NCBI GenBank assembly: GCA_041747855.1
Contig: JBGTEJ010000014.1
Location: 1-49,954 of the forward strand
Source of the DNA: ZC4RG35 sp041747855
GTDB lineage: Bacteria > Actinomycetota > Acidimicrobiia > Spongiisociales > ZC4RG35
Length of the DNA: 49,954 bases
Reading direction: 5' to 3'
Below the pieces are notes generated by a model. That model searched no databases. It worked only from the letters and a program-made list of their open reading frames with translations, and was not told the DNA's origin. Numbering within the stretch: the first letter of the stretch is position 1; every line of letters starts with the position of its first letter. Shown piece by piece: positions 1 through 7,710 of this stretch. The translations under genes and the position numbers were made by a program.

Positions 1-30
1 TCCGAAGCGGGTTGTTATTGTCTTGGCGTC

Positions 31-456
31 GTGTACGACCTCCTCCTGACAGTCCACATCCTGGCCGCCGCTGTCTGGGTTGGTGCCGGTATCTATAGCT
101 CCGCCGCCTATCCGAGGCACGCCGCCAATGGAACCCTTCGAGATGTGATGGTGGTGGATCAGAAGTTGGGGGCGATCGTGATCGGTAGTGCCATCACACT
201 GCTGGTGGTGTCCGGCATCGGACTGGTCATGATGTCCCCGGTCATCGGGTTCGGAAGCGCATTTGTTCTGGTAGGCATTGGCGTGGTCGTGCTCAGCAGC
301 ATCCTCGAGGGTGCCATTTTTGGGCCGGCTACCAAGAGGATGATCGAAGCTGAGGGGGCGGAACGGCTTCCGATGGGCATGAGATGGGCTCTGCCGGTCT
401 ATGTCGTTGTTTTTGCCTTCACGGTGTGGGCCATGGTTACCAAGCTCGGCATCTGA
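31..456 (+). CDS. Small integral membrane protein, DUF2269-like
   Basis: A 141-residue protein with about four hydrophobic segments. The first carries the pattern VHILAAAVWVGAGIY, with a His and a W-x-G in the first helix, as in DUF2269-type and related small bacterial membrane proteins. The central segments (residues about 48-70 and 75-95) and the last one (about 118-138) are Gly/Val-rich helices. Translation starts at GTG. I see no clear ribosome-binding site, and the promoter may lie outside the window. It converges on the lipoprotein gene ending at 476. The biochemical role is unknown; the family name is a pattern-based suggestion. Confidence 0.68.
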   Translation: MYDLLLTVHILAAAVWVGAGIYSSAAYPRHAANGTLRDVMVVDQKLGAIVIGSAITLLVVSGIGLVMMSPVIGFGSAFVLVGIGVVVLSSILEGAIFGPATKRMIEAEGAERLPMGMRWALPVYVVVFAFTVWAMVTKLGI

Positions 457-475
457 AGCTCCTGAATTCCTCGGG

Positions 476-856
476 TCATCGGATCCCGGTGTCGTAGACG
501 ATTTCCCCCAGGGTCGACTCCTTTCCTTCGGAAACATCCAGTTGGATCTTGGCGGGGATTCCCATGAGTCCTTCCACCGGACCGAAGCGAACCTCGACCT
601 CCCCGATCGGGACCCTTAGACGAAAGAAACCTTGGGCATCGGACCTGGTTTCCCAGAGTCGCCCGTTCTGCGCGAGAACGGTTACTAGGGCGTCCGCAAC
701 AGGTCGCGGGGCGCAAGTCGGGTCTGGCGGCAGACTCTCGACAGGACAAACGGGAGCGGCCACGGCCCGGCCGGATATCTCACCCTCGGCAACGGCTGGC
801 CCGTCGCAAGCGCCGAGGGTGACCAGAAGGGCCAGAACAGTGAGTAGCCGCAGCAT
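476..856 (-). CDS. Lipoprotein with a carboxypeptidase-regulatory-like beta domain
   Basis: A secreted lipoprotein of about 126 residues. The N-terminus is a typical type II signal peptide ending in the lipobox VTLGAC. The mature part (residues about 28-120) has the pattern 'ADALVTVLAQNGRLWETRSDAQGFFRLRVPIGEVEVRF', shown here only as its landmarks: A-LVTV, the turn TRSDAQGFF and the strand EVEVRF. This is the layout of CarboxypepD_reg-like or transthyretin-like folds, which usually bind ligands or structure the cell surface. Two Cys-Pro pairs near residues 35-50 may form a disulfide. ATG at 856 is chosen; an in-frame GTG lies three bases upstream. No obvious Shine-Dalgarno sequence. Confidence 0.7.
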   Translation of the reverse strand: MLRLLTVLALLVTLGACDGPAVAEGEISGRAVAAPVCPVESLPPDPTCAPRPVADALVTVLAQNGRLWETRSDAQGFFRLRVPIGEVEVRFGPVEGLMGIPAKIQLDVSEGKESTLGEIVYDTGIR

Positions 857-1047
857 CACGTTTAGACGTGGATGGGAAACCCGAAGGTTCCGGTTGAAGG
901 ACGCAGCGATCGCCTGAAGTGGTCAGCGCAGAGACAGGGACGGCGCAGGCCGAGTTCGAACCATCATGGAGTCTTGAGTCCGGGTGAGATCCTGAACCAT
1001 CCACAGGCCAATGCCGTTGAGAGTCCCGGGTCGCAAGTTGCTGGTCC

Positions 1048-1791
1048 TCAGATTGGCTGTTCAGTGCTCTTAGCGATGAGTTCATCCACGGAAAGGGTCC
1101 CGTCAACGATTTCCCTCGCAACCTGTGTCAGGTGGCGGCGCTGGCTGCGGGCGTAATTGCGGAGAGACTCGAACGATTGGACCATGTCCGACTTGGCTCT
1201 CTCGGCGACCATCCCCTTGGCCTGTTCGATGAACACGCGACTGTCGAGCGCGTTCTGGAGTTGTCCGACCCTGACCTCGGCTTTGTGCAGCGCTTGATCC
1301 TGGAGAATGGCTATGGCGGCGACATCCGCAAGTGCTCGGGCGAGACTTAGATCCGCCTCGCTCATGCCACCGATGTCCCTGCGGAACAGGTTGGCTGCCC
1401 CGACGACCTCCGAGCGGAGCCGGAGCGGGAGCGCATCCACCGAGCGAAAGCCGGTGTGTAGCGCCTCCGGAGCGAACTGGGGCCATCGGTCGATGGCGTC
1501 ACTCAGGTTTGGGTGAGTGACCCTCTCGCCGGTGGCGTACGCCTCCAGGCATGGCCCCTCGTCGCTCTGTAGCTGGAATAGCTCAAGGAGCCTGGTGGCC
1601 TCGCTAGAGGCGGCCATGACCCGTAGGTTCCCGTAGTCGTCGGCCAGGAGGATCCCCGTTTCGTGCGCCAGTTCTAACTCGACGCAACGATTGGCAAGCA
1701 CTGTCAGCAGGTCGATGATGTCGAAGTCATCGACGAGCGAATCCGTGAGCTCCACGAATGTGTGAACCAAGAGTTCTTCGCGCGTTTGCAT
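1048..1791 (-). CDS. GAF and ANTAR domain regulator
   Basis: A 247-residue putative sensor and RNA-binding antiterminator. Residues about 20-160 form a GAF domain, with the family landmarks DEGPCLEAYATGE and ERVTHPNLSD followed by a conserved RWPQFAPEAL-type segment. Residues about 178-240 form an ANTAR domain: ALDSRVFIEQAKGMVAER, then a helix containing LRNYARSQRRHL and VAREIVDG. In known ANTAR proteins this helical module binds paired RNA hairpins and prevents transcription termination; GAF supplies the signal. A second GAF-ANTAR gene and a broken GAF gene lie directly upstream on the same strand, so this is a small array of paralogues. The ATG at 1791 keeps the whole GAF domain. Confidence 0.92.
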   Translation of the reverse strand: MQTREELLVHTFVELTDSLVDDFDIIDLLTVLANRCVELELAHETGILLADDYGNLRVMAASSEATRLLELFQLQSDEGPCLEAYATGERVTHPNLSDAIDRWPQFAPEALHTGFRSVDALPLRLRSEVVGAANLFRRDIGGMSEADLSLARALADVAAIAILQDQALHKAEVRVGQLQNALDSRVFIEQAKGMVAERAKSDMVQSFESLRNYARSQRRHLTQVAREIVDGTLSVDELIAKSTEQPI

Positions 1792-1817
1792 TCCGGTCTT
1801 TTGTGCCTTCCGCGATT

Positions 1818-2558
1818 CTACTTGGCCGGGTTCGGAGCCGCACGATCGTCTTCTAGGCGGAGCCTCCGGGCCACGATGTCGCGGGCGACAGCGACCACTG
1901 GTCTGTTCGCTGCGTAGGCCTGTGCCCGGAGCCGTAGCTCGGCGTCAGCAACGCTGATGGCGAGTTGCACTGACACCATTCCCGACGCCTGGTGGACTTC
2001 GGCCCGGTGTGCATCGACACCACTCAGTTCGGTGGCGAGGACGGCCGACCCGTTTCGGGATTGAGTCGTAAGCATCACTTCCGCGAGCGCCTCGGCGACA
2101 ACCAGGCCGTCGGCGGTCTGGTGTCCCGTAAGGGGACCGGGGCGATCTTGATAGAGAGTCAGGACGCCGATGCACTGGATTCCGGCGTGGATCGGGAAAG
2201 CGAAGACGCCGCGTGTCCCCGATCTCAGTGCGGGGGGTGTGAAGCTTGGCCAACGTCCCGGATCGGCGTTCTCGAGGTCGGGCTCGAAAATCGGCGTCCG
2301 TCCGGCGTAGGCATCGTGACACGGTCCTTCTCCGAGCGAGAACTGCAACTCATCGAGGTGGCTGGCTCTCTCGTCGGTGGAACACACGGACCCGCTGTTC
2401 TGTCCGCTCATCAGGGTTAAACCGGCTGCGGACACCTCGAGAACTTCGGCACTGGTACCGCACAGGCTCCGTCGAGGCACTGTGTTCGCATGCTCAGCGA
2501 ACTTCGCAGCCACCCCCGACAGGCGGTCTTCATGCAGCATCCGTTCCATCTTTCCCAT
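1818..2558 (-). CDS. GAF and ANTAR domain regulator (divergent ANTAR)
   Basis: A 246-residue paralogue of the next downstream gene. The GAF domain covers residues about 25-165, with landmarks LGEGPCHDAYAGRTPIF, DPGRWPSFTPPAL and the strand TRGVFAFPIHAG. The C-terminal helices (about 178-235) are ANTAR-like, AEVHQASGMVSVQLAISVAD then LRAQAYAANRPVVAVARDIV, but more divergent than in the neighbour because the usual IEQAKG is HQASG. The gap to the downstream GAF-ANTAR gene is 26 bases, so the two may be co-transcribed. The start is uncertain: ATG at 2558 and ATG at 2549 are both possible and differ by three residues. Confidence 0.88.
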   Translation of the reverse strand: MGKMERMLHEDRLSGVAAKFAEHANTVPRRSLCGTSAEVLEVSAAGLTLMSGQNSGSVCSTDERASHLDELQFSLGEGPCHDAYAGRTPIFEPDLENADPGRWPSFTPPALRSGTRGVFAFPIHAGIQCIGVLTLYQDRPGPLTGHQTADGLVVAEALAEVMLTTQSRNGSAVLATELSGVDAHRAEVHQASGMVSVQLAISVADAELRLRAQAYAANRPVVAVARDIVARRLRLEDDRAAPNPAK

Positions 2559-2612
2559 CCTTCGAAGCGATCGGCCGGCCCGGGCGGGGAGAAGTAAAAG
2601 CCCTGGCTGAAA

Positions 2613-2858
2613 TCACAGCCGACATACACGGCCTCCCATCTCGGTTTGGAGTTTTACGAAGCGGAGAGCCGACTCGTCTGATGCGGCGATGTGTCGGGGT
2701 TCGAAGGTGCCAGAGATCAGTGTCACACCGGCCGAGCCTATGGGGAGTACTTCAGCGATCCGTACTACGAGGTGATCCAAGATGGACTGGATCGGGAAGT
2801 TCGTAATGAGAGTGCGAGCGAACTCGCTGAGTAGCTCCGACAGCTGTCTTGTTTGCAC
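2613..2858 (-). pseudogene. Truncated GAF-domain gene
   Basis: The reading frame begins at GTG 2858 behind a good ribosome-binding site (GGAGG, six bases away). It gives the start of a well-known sensor GAF domain: LLSEFARTLITNFPIQSILD, then VLPIGSAGVTLISG and the helix DESALRFVKLQTEMG. In intact relatives this is followed by an EGPC-type loop and the second half of the domain. Here it runs into GRVCRL and a stop, and neither other frame restores the missing half before the next gene. The simplest reading is a gene that lost its 3' part through a frameshift or deletion. A functional 81-residue product is possible but lacks half the fold. Confidence 0.65.
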
Positions 2859-3064
2859 CGCCAACCTCCAGCCACAACAGTGCCGCGAGGACTAGGCGGT
2901 CCGACCAATCAATCTGTAGACGCGCATCATACCCGAAAGACTCCAACCTGGGAAAAGTGTTGCTACGGGTCAATAGTCGGTGCTGCCGGATCACACGAGC
3001 AGGTTCTCAATGAGTGCACCCCTCGATGTGGGCGGCGAAATCGCGCCTTTCGGAACGGTCGAGG

Positions 3065-3520
3065 TCAGCTGACTGCGGCCTTTACCAGCCCGGCGATTTT
3101 CTTCTCCACGTCAGGGGTCCATTCGACGATCGCGTATGCAACCGGCCACATCGGTCCGTCGTCGAGTGTGGCCGGATCTGCGAATCCGAAGGTCGCATAG
3201 CGAGCGTCGAATTTGGAAGCGGCCTGGAAGAAGCAGACCACCTTGCCGTCCTTGTTCGCGTAAGCCGGCATGCCGTACCAGGTCTTGGGTAGGAGTTTCG
3301 GCGCTTTCGCAATGACGAGTGCGTGGATGCGTTCGGCGAGTAATCGGTCGGTATCTGGCATTTCGCCAATCGCGTCGAGCACAGCCCGCTCGTTTTCGGC
3401 CTTCTTCTGGCCACCGCGACCCTCTGCCACCAGTTCCTTGGCACGCTCCTTCATGGCGGCACGCTCCGCATCCGAAAAGCCATTTGGACGGGACTTCTTC
3501 GACGATGGTGTCTGAGTCAC
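3065..3520 (-). CDS. DUF1801 (iron-chaperone/YdhG-like) protein
   Basis: A protein of about 151 residues with a Lys-rich N-terminus and a DUF1801-type domain. Landmarks are AERIHALVIAKAPKL, KTWYGMPAYANKDGKVVCFF and the FDARYATFGFADP segment, then a terminal helix DVEKKIAGLVKAAV. The family includes the Bacillus Fra iron chaperone and many uncharacterised small proteins, so a precise function cannot be given. I place the start at GTG 3520 because GGAGGA lies five bases upstream; the in-frame ATG at 3532 has no Shine-Dalgarno sequence. About 180 bases upstream of it hold no gene that I can see. Confidence 0.82.
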   Translation of the reverse strand: MTQTPSSKKSRPNGFSDAERAAMKERAKELVAEGRGGQKKAENERAVLDAIGEMPDTDRLLAERIHALVIAKAPKLLPKTWYGMPAYANKDGKVVCFFQAASKFDARYATFGFADPATLDDGPMWPVAYAIVEWTPDVEKKIAGLVKAAVS

Positions 3521-3700
3521 CCATTCCTCCATTCGATGGGTCAAGTTGGACCACCCGGCTCGTCCTGCGGCCAAACCGGGATTCCTATGCTCCCGATCTT
3601 AGGGGCATCCCGCGGCGCCACGGGTCGATGCCGCCGCCTGGTTTCCGTCGGTTGCCATTTGTTGGTGTGGTGCCACTTACTGACTTGACCCTGAAGCCCC

Positions 3701-4405
3701 TCACAGTTCGTCGCAGTCGAACTCCTCTCCTGGGATTGTGTAGTCGAACGTGACATCGACCGTTCCTGTCACGACCGGCCATATCTGGGTCAATGTCATC
3801 GTCCCCTGAATGCGGTCGGCAGCCACATCGAATCCGGCCGGCGGAGCGAGCGCCGGTCCTGTTGGCTCTGCCCCGAAGTAGATGTAGGAAGTGGCATTGA
3901 AGCTCTCCGCGTCATACCAGTCTCCTTCGGGATGGTTGACCGCTCGGCCCTCATATTGCTCGGTCCCTTCCGAGCCTCTCCTAGACATGAACACCCTTAT
4001 GTGAAACGCCTCGTATCCGATCCGTGAAACCCCTTCGGGTGGGACGATGTCCTCGACGGACATCTCTATCTCCAGTCCCTCCCCACCTCGGTGGCCCCGC
4101 AGGTCGAGGTCGTCCTCATCTGGTGGTCCTCCGAACGAGAACGGAACGCACCGGACGATGTAGTTCGGGACGAACCTCTCACCGTCGACCTCGTAGAAGC
4201 CGGTGCCAGATTCGAATGGGAGGTCCCCTGGTCCGGGTCCTCCAGGTTGGGTAGCGCCGGGTCCACTGGTGACGCCCGGGGCAGCAGGAGTGGTGGTGGT
4301 TGCTTCTTCTGGTCCCTCGGTAGAGGTAGGGGATCCTTCACCGCCGCACGCCGCAACCGTGACCAGGAGGATCGCGACACTCACGGCGGTAGTTCTTCTC
4401 GGCAT
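3701..4405 (-). CDS. Lipoprotein of a local paralogous family (240-aa type)
   Basis: A secreted lipoprotein of 234 residues from ATG 4405, which has AAAGG eight bases upstream; an upstream TTG would add six residues. The signal peptide ends at VTVAAC-GGEG. A Thr/Pro/Gly linker (ATTTTPAAPG) reaches about residue 60. The mature domain begins FYEVDGERFVPNYIVRC and ends with strands around TGTVDVTFDYTI and a terminal Cys (EFDCDEL). The same plan (linker, (V/I)DG-x-x-(F/Y) strand, central Cys-x-Pro, final strand with a Cys) recurs in the lipoproteins at 10794 and 11417. Function unknown. A direct-repeat promoter lies upstream, and its presumed leader contains a perfect 19-bp tandem repeat. Confidence 0.82.
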   Translation of the reverse strand: MPRRTTAVSVAILLVTVAACGGEGSPTSTEGPEEATTTTPAAPGVTSGPGATQPGGPGPGDLPFESGTGFYEVDGERFVPNYIVRCVPFSFGGPPDEDDLDLRGHRGGEGLEIEMSVEDIVPPEGVSRIGYEAFHIRVFMSRRGSEGTEQYEGRAVNHPEGDWYDAESFNATSYIYFGAEPTGPALAPPAGFDVAADRIQGTMTLTQIWPVVTGTVDVTFDYTIPGEEFDCDEL

Positions 4406-4424
4406 TGTGGGGACCTTTCTCAAT

Positions 4425-4462
4425 TGATCGGCTGGTTGTCTTCTGATCGGCTGGTTGTCTTC
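4425..4462. repeat. Perfect 19-bp tandem repeat, two copies
   Basis: TGATCGGCTGGTTGTCTTC occurs twice, back to back, at 4425-4443 and 4444-4462, without a mismatch. It lies between the start codon of the lipoprotein gene (4405) and its presumed promoter (4471-4503), so it would be in the 5' leader of that mRNA. It may be a recent slippage product or a protein/RNA binding site. Confidence 0.95.
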
Positions 4463-4470
4463 CTGGCCAA

Positions 4471-4503
4471 TCGTGTCTCGCGCCGCTTAACAAAGGCTTA
4501 ACG
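4471..4503 (-). promoter_or_regulatory. SARP/PhoP-type direct-repeat promoter (site A)
   Basis: Read on the minus strand: CGTTAAG (4503-4497), CCTT, TGTTAAG (4492-4486), nine bases, then ACACGA (4476-4471) at the -10 position. The heptamers are 11 bp apart, one helical turn. The -10 hexamer is poor, so the promoter call rests on the repeats and on the shared layout with sites B-E. It would drive the lipoprotein gene starting at 4405. Confidence 0.5.
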
Positions 4504-4553
4504 TCCAACCCTTCGGTCCTGGGGGCACAGTCATCAGTCGGTCGGGTAGAGCG

Positions 4554-4586
4554 CGTTTGGCCGGCGTTAAGTGGCTTCCGTCAATC
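4554..4586 (+). promoter_or_regulatory. SARP/PhoP-type direct-repeat promoter (site D)
   Basis: On the plus strand: CGTTTGG (4554-4560), CCGG, CGTTAAG (4565-4571), nine bases, then TCAATC (4581-4586). The upstream heptamer matches the consensus at 5 of 7 positions. It lies 23 bases before the ATG of the 880-aa VWD-like lipoprotein, and faces away from site A in the same intergenic region. Confidence 0.42.
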
Positions 4587-4608
4587 TCAGACCCGATGTC
4601 AGGTTCCG

Positions 4609-7251
4609 ATGCTGAGTAGAACGAAGCGGTCGGTGGCCGTTCTAGTCGTTCTGGCCCTAGTCGCTGCTGCCTGCACCAAAACCGACGCCGACACCACTAC
4701 CACCGTCGTCCGGAACTCGCCCGAAGCTAAGGCGATGATCGACGCCGCCCTAGGGGGCACCCAGGCGGTGCAGGATTTCCTGATCCACTTGGACATGCTT
4801 GTTCAGGCCGAAGATGGGCATGTGAGCTTCTATGAGGAACTACTCGAAAGGGCCGTTGCTGGGGCAGGCGAGCCGGTTGATCTAGCCGGAGAACTCACGT
4901 TTGCTCCCGTGGATTCGTTGGATGGGAAGATGCTCGACTCGGGCGGCTCTCTCCTTTCGAGCCTATCAGTCGACTACGGCCTGCTGAAGCCCAAGCAGGC
5001 ATTGTACGAAGTGACCGCAGCCTCAGTTGTCCAATCCCTGGGCGCTGATGCCGATCCAGCGATCTTGCAATCCTTGGACTGGGTTGGGGGCGGACCTACG
5101 GGTTTCCTGGTTGAGATCATCACTGCCCACCTTGCCCAACTCAGAACTCATGTCAGGCCCGGGGACATCGCGTCCCTCGATCTCTCCTTTCTGTCGGAGG
5201 TCAAACCAGGGGACAACGTCGCATCTCTCCACTTGTTCGGCCAGACCTACCCCGGTGATCCTGCGATGGAGGCGGGGTTATCCCCTCACGATCTTTTCAC
5301 CTACCGATGGAACCAGGGACTTGTGGGCGTCTATGGCACAGATGGCGAGCCTGTCGTCGTCGCCTTAGACCTGAACGCTGGGGACGGGTCTGCCGAACCC
5401 TCCGCCGACAATCATGGCAGTCTCCCACCAGCGACGGGGTCCTCGCAGGGTCGGGTGAATGGCTCGGGCACAGTTCGGTTGGTCGGCCTGGTCGAAGGAT
5501 CGCGGCCGAACGGTCCTGTGAACGCCGCCAACGCGCTTGACTCCGATCCTCTGCCCTCGACTCTCAATCAGGAAGTTAAATCGGCTCTCGTCCAAGCAGC
5601 CACTGGAGCTGGGGCTGCAGCGGGTGCCTTATTGGGGACCGCGCTTATTGCGGAGGTGTACGAGAACGCACTTGCCAACCCGGAAGGAGTTGGTTACGGC
5701 GAAGTGACCGTTGGGTCCCTGTTCATAGGTTTCAATCCTGCTACCGGTGTCTGGGGAGCCTTGCAAGGGCCGGATGCCGTCTTTGCGACGGAAGACCCGC
5801 AGATGCTCATCTGGTTCTTGATGGCGTACTTCGCTGTCGAAGCTTGCTTGGGGACAGCTCACGCACTTATTGGGGCCAATGATGCTCTGGGCCGTATACA
5901 AGACGTCCCGCCTGGGCTGGACAACTGTCTACCGCCGGGAGATCCACCGCCTCTTCTCCCCAAACCGCCCGGTCCGCTCCTGGGGGCGCTTCTTGGCGAT
6001 GTCCATCTGAGGACCTTCGACCGATTGGCGTACTCGAATCAGGCGGCCGGGGAGTTCCTACTCTTCGACAACGGGACTACCACCATCCAGATGCGGACCG
6101 AGCCGGTCGAAGGACTCGACTCGGTTTCCGTGGCGACGGCCCTGGCTGTCCGGATCGGCGAGCTCGCAGTGTCACTCCATGCGGGTGGCGAGACCTGGAT
6201 CGACGGGGAGCTAGTTCAACTAACCCGGGGTGAGGCGGCCGCTGTCGGAGATGTCGCTCTCCTGTGGTGGAATGGAGGCTGGGTCGTGGTCTGGCCCGAC
6301 GGAACAGAATTGGAAGTCAGGGACTCGGGCTCAGAGTTAGTTGCCTTTGTCACGCCCTCATCAGCTGGGAACATTGGGATGCTGGGGAATGGCGACGGTG
6401 ACCCGGCGAACGACCTGGTGTCGCGGTCAGGTGACTTGTTTCAAGTGCCACCCAGACCGAGTGGTGGCTACGACGATGCCTTCTACGACTCGTTCTATTC
6501 GACCTATGTCGACTCTTGGCGCATCACCCAGGAAGAATCCCTATTCCACTATGGCCCCGGCGAGAACACCGCCACCTTCACCATCGAAGGTTTCCCCACC
6601 CGATACGCCCGTGTATCAGGCTTGGACCCGCAGACACGGGCCGACGCCGAGGAGGCGTGCCGCATCGGTGGTATCACCAGAGAGGATCTGTTGGAAGACT
6701 GCACGCTCGATGTGGGTTTCACTGGAGAGAAGAGATTCGCTTACGCCCACTATCTGGTCCAGGCGCGAACCGAACCCGCGGTCAGGGTTCCGGACGGTGC
6801 AGGCCCCCGGGACGGTGACAACATTGTGACCATCGGCGCCCTGAGCATCGACTTCGGCCCCGACTCGGCACTGCGAGATCCGAGTAGGACTTCACGGTGG
6901 GAGTGTTCATGGGACGAAGGTCAGTTCCGGGCCTTTAGCGCCTTCGCTGAGTCTCCAACCCGGAGCTTTGACGTAACCGTTCTTTACGGCAGCGCTGAGA
7001 CCAATCCGACCGGGGTCCAGTCCTTCGCCGTCGTGGTCCGCCTGAACTCGGAGGACTATGCATGGACCGGGATCACCATCGACGATGTGCAGCCCTTTAC
7101 GATCGATTATCTGACACTCGACGGCGGCACTCTCACTGCAAGCGGGACCGCCTATCTCAACGATCCGCCGCTGCCGAACGCGTTTCCATTGGTCCTACCC
7201 GAAGGCGCCGACCTGCAACGGTTCACCATTCAGGCCACATGCGACCAGTAA
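4609..7251 (+). CDS. Large lipoprotein with a von Willebrand factor type D-like domain
   Basis: An 880-residue exported lipoprotein. The signal peptide ends in the lipobox VAAAC (Cys about 22), followed by a Thr-rich stretch. Residues about 30-330 have no recognised domain. A Gly/Ala-rich hydrophobic stretch lies at 325-350. Residues about 463-610 resemble VWD domains: GDVHLRTFDRLAYSNQAAGE at the start, a strand TTTIQMRTE, and the closing GMLGNGDGDPANDL. VWD domains occur in eukaryotic matrix proteins and in some bacterial surface proteins, often with adhesive or assembly roles. The remaining 270 residues are Cys-poor beta-rich sequence. The likely location is the outer face of the membrane. 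A direct-repeat promoter (site D) lies just upstream. Confidence 0.85.
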   Translation: MLSRTKRSVAVLVVLALVAAACTKTDADTTTTVVRNSPEAKAMIDAALGGTQAVQDFLIHLDMLVQAEDGHVSFYEELLERAVAGAGEPVDLAGELTFAPVDSLDGKMLDSGGSLLSSLSVDYGLLKPKQALYEVTAASVVQSLGADADPAILQSLDWVGGGPTGFLVEIITAHLAQLRTHVRPGDIASLDLSFLSEVKPGDNVASLHLFGQTYPGDPAMEAGLSPHDLFTYRWNQGLVGVYGTDGEPVVVALDLNAGDGSAEPSADNHGSLPPATGSSQGRVNGSGTVRLVGLVEGSRPNGPVNAANALDSDPLPSTLNQEVKSALVQAATGAGAAAGALLGTALIAEVYENALANPEGVGYGEVTVGSLFIGFNPATGVWGALQGPDAVFATEDPQMLIWFLMAYFAVEACLGTAHALIGANDALGRIQDVPPGLDNCLPPGDPPPLLPKPPGPLLGALLGDVHLRTFDRLAYSNQAAGEFLLFDNGTTTIQMRTEPVEGLDSVSVATALAVRIGELAVSLHAGGETWIDGELVQLTRGEAAAVGDVALLWWNGGWVVVWPDGTELEVRDSGSELVAFVTPSSAGNIGMLGNGDGDPANDLVSRSGDLFQVPPRPSGGYDDAFYDSFYSTYVDSWRITQEESLFHYGPGENTATFTIEGFPTRYARVSGLDPQTRADAEEACRIGGITREDLLEDCTLDVGFTGEKRFAYAHYLVQARTEPAVRVPDGAGPRDGDNIVTIGALSIDFGPDSALRDPSRTSRWECSWDEGQFRAFSAFAESPTRSFDVTVLYGSAETNPTGVQSFAVVVRLNSEDYAWTGITIDDVQPFTIDYLTLDGGTLTASGTAYLNDPPLPNAFPLVLPEGADLQRFTIQATCDQ

Positions 7252-7288
7252 CCCGGAGCCCAAGAGTACCGGTCGATAGGGAGTTCAA

Positions 7289-7660
7289 ATGACGGGCACG
7301 TTCCGGACAGGCACACCTACAACCGGTGCAGGAACTGGATTCAGCCCTTTCCGATTCCTGGGACGCGTCGTCGTCCTGGCATTCGCTCTGATCCAACTGA
7401 TACTGGTGGCGAGGATCCTCCTCGACCTCGGTGTGATCCCTCCTGAAGGAGGTTGGAGCGAGATGATCATCAGCTTCAGTGACACACTTGCTGCGCCGGT
7501 TCAAGGCATCGGCAACGGGCTGGCTGGAATGTTCGGCGGTGGCTCGCCGGACATGGTCGCCGGTGAAGGCCTCAACGCGGTGATGGTGGTTGCTCTGGCC
7601 GGATGGTCGATCCTCGAAGCCCTGGTGATGCGGGTGGTACACAAACTGGCTGCGGTCTGA
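7289..7660 (+). CDS. Small membrane protein, YggT-like
   Basis: A 123-residue protein with a polar N-terminus and two main transmembrane segments: residues about 24-48 (FRFLGRVVVLAFALIQLILV) and about 92-115. Between them lies an amphipathic stretch with SFSDTLAAPVQGIGNGLAGMF, which resembles the S-x-x-L-x-x-P-x-x-G region of YggT-family proteins. The gap to the VWD-like lipoprotein gene is 37 bases, so co-transcription is likely. The ATG at 7289 is preceded by a GGGAG six bases away. It converges on the SARP gene. The role is unknown; YggT proteins have been linked to cell division and osmotic stress in some bacteria. Confidence 0.7.
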   Translation: MTGTFRTGTPTTGAGTGFSPFRFLGRVVVLAFALIQLILVARILLDLGVIPPEGGWSEMIISFSDTLAAPVQGIGNGLAGMFGGGSPDMVAGEGLNAVMVVALAGWSILEALVMRVVHKLAAV

Positions 7661-7710
7661 ATCGTCAGTTCTTTTGGACCTTCAGTGGAAGCGGCCCACT
7701 CCGCTGGGTT

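Noticed and set aside
7690..7705. Hairpin AGCGG-6-CCGCT between convergent genes as a terminator
   Set aside because: Only five base pairs and no T-run; not above what is expected in GC-rich DNA.
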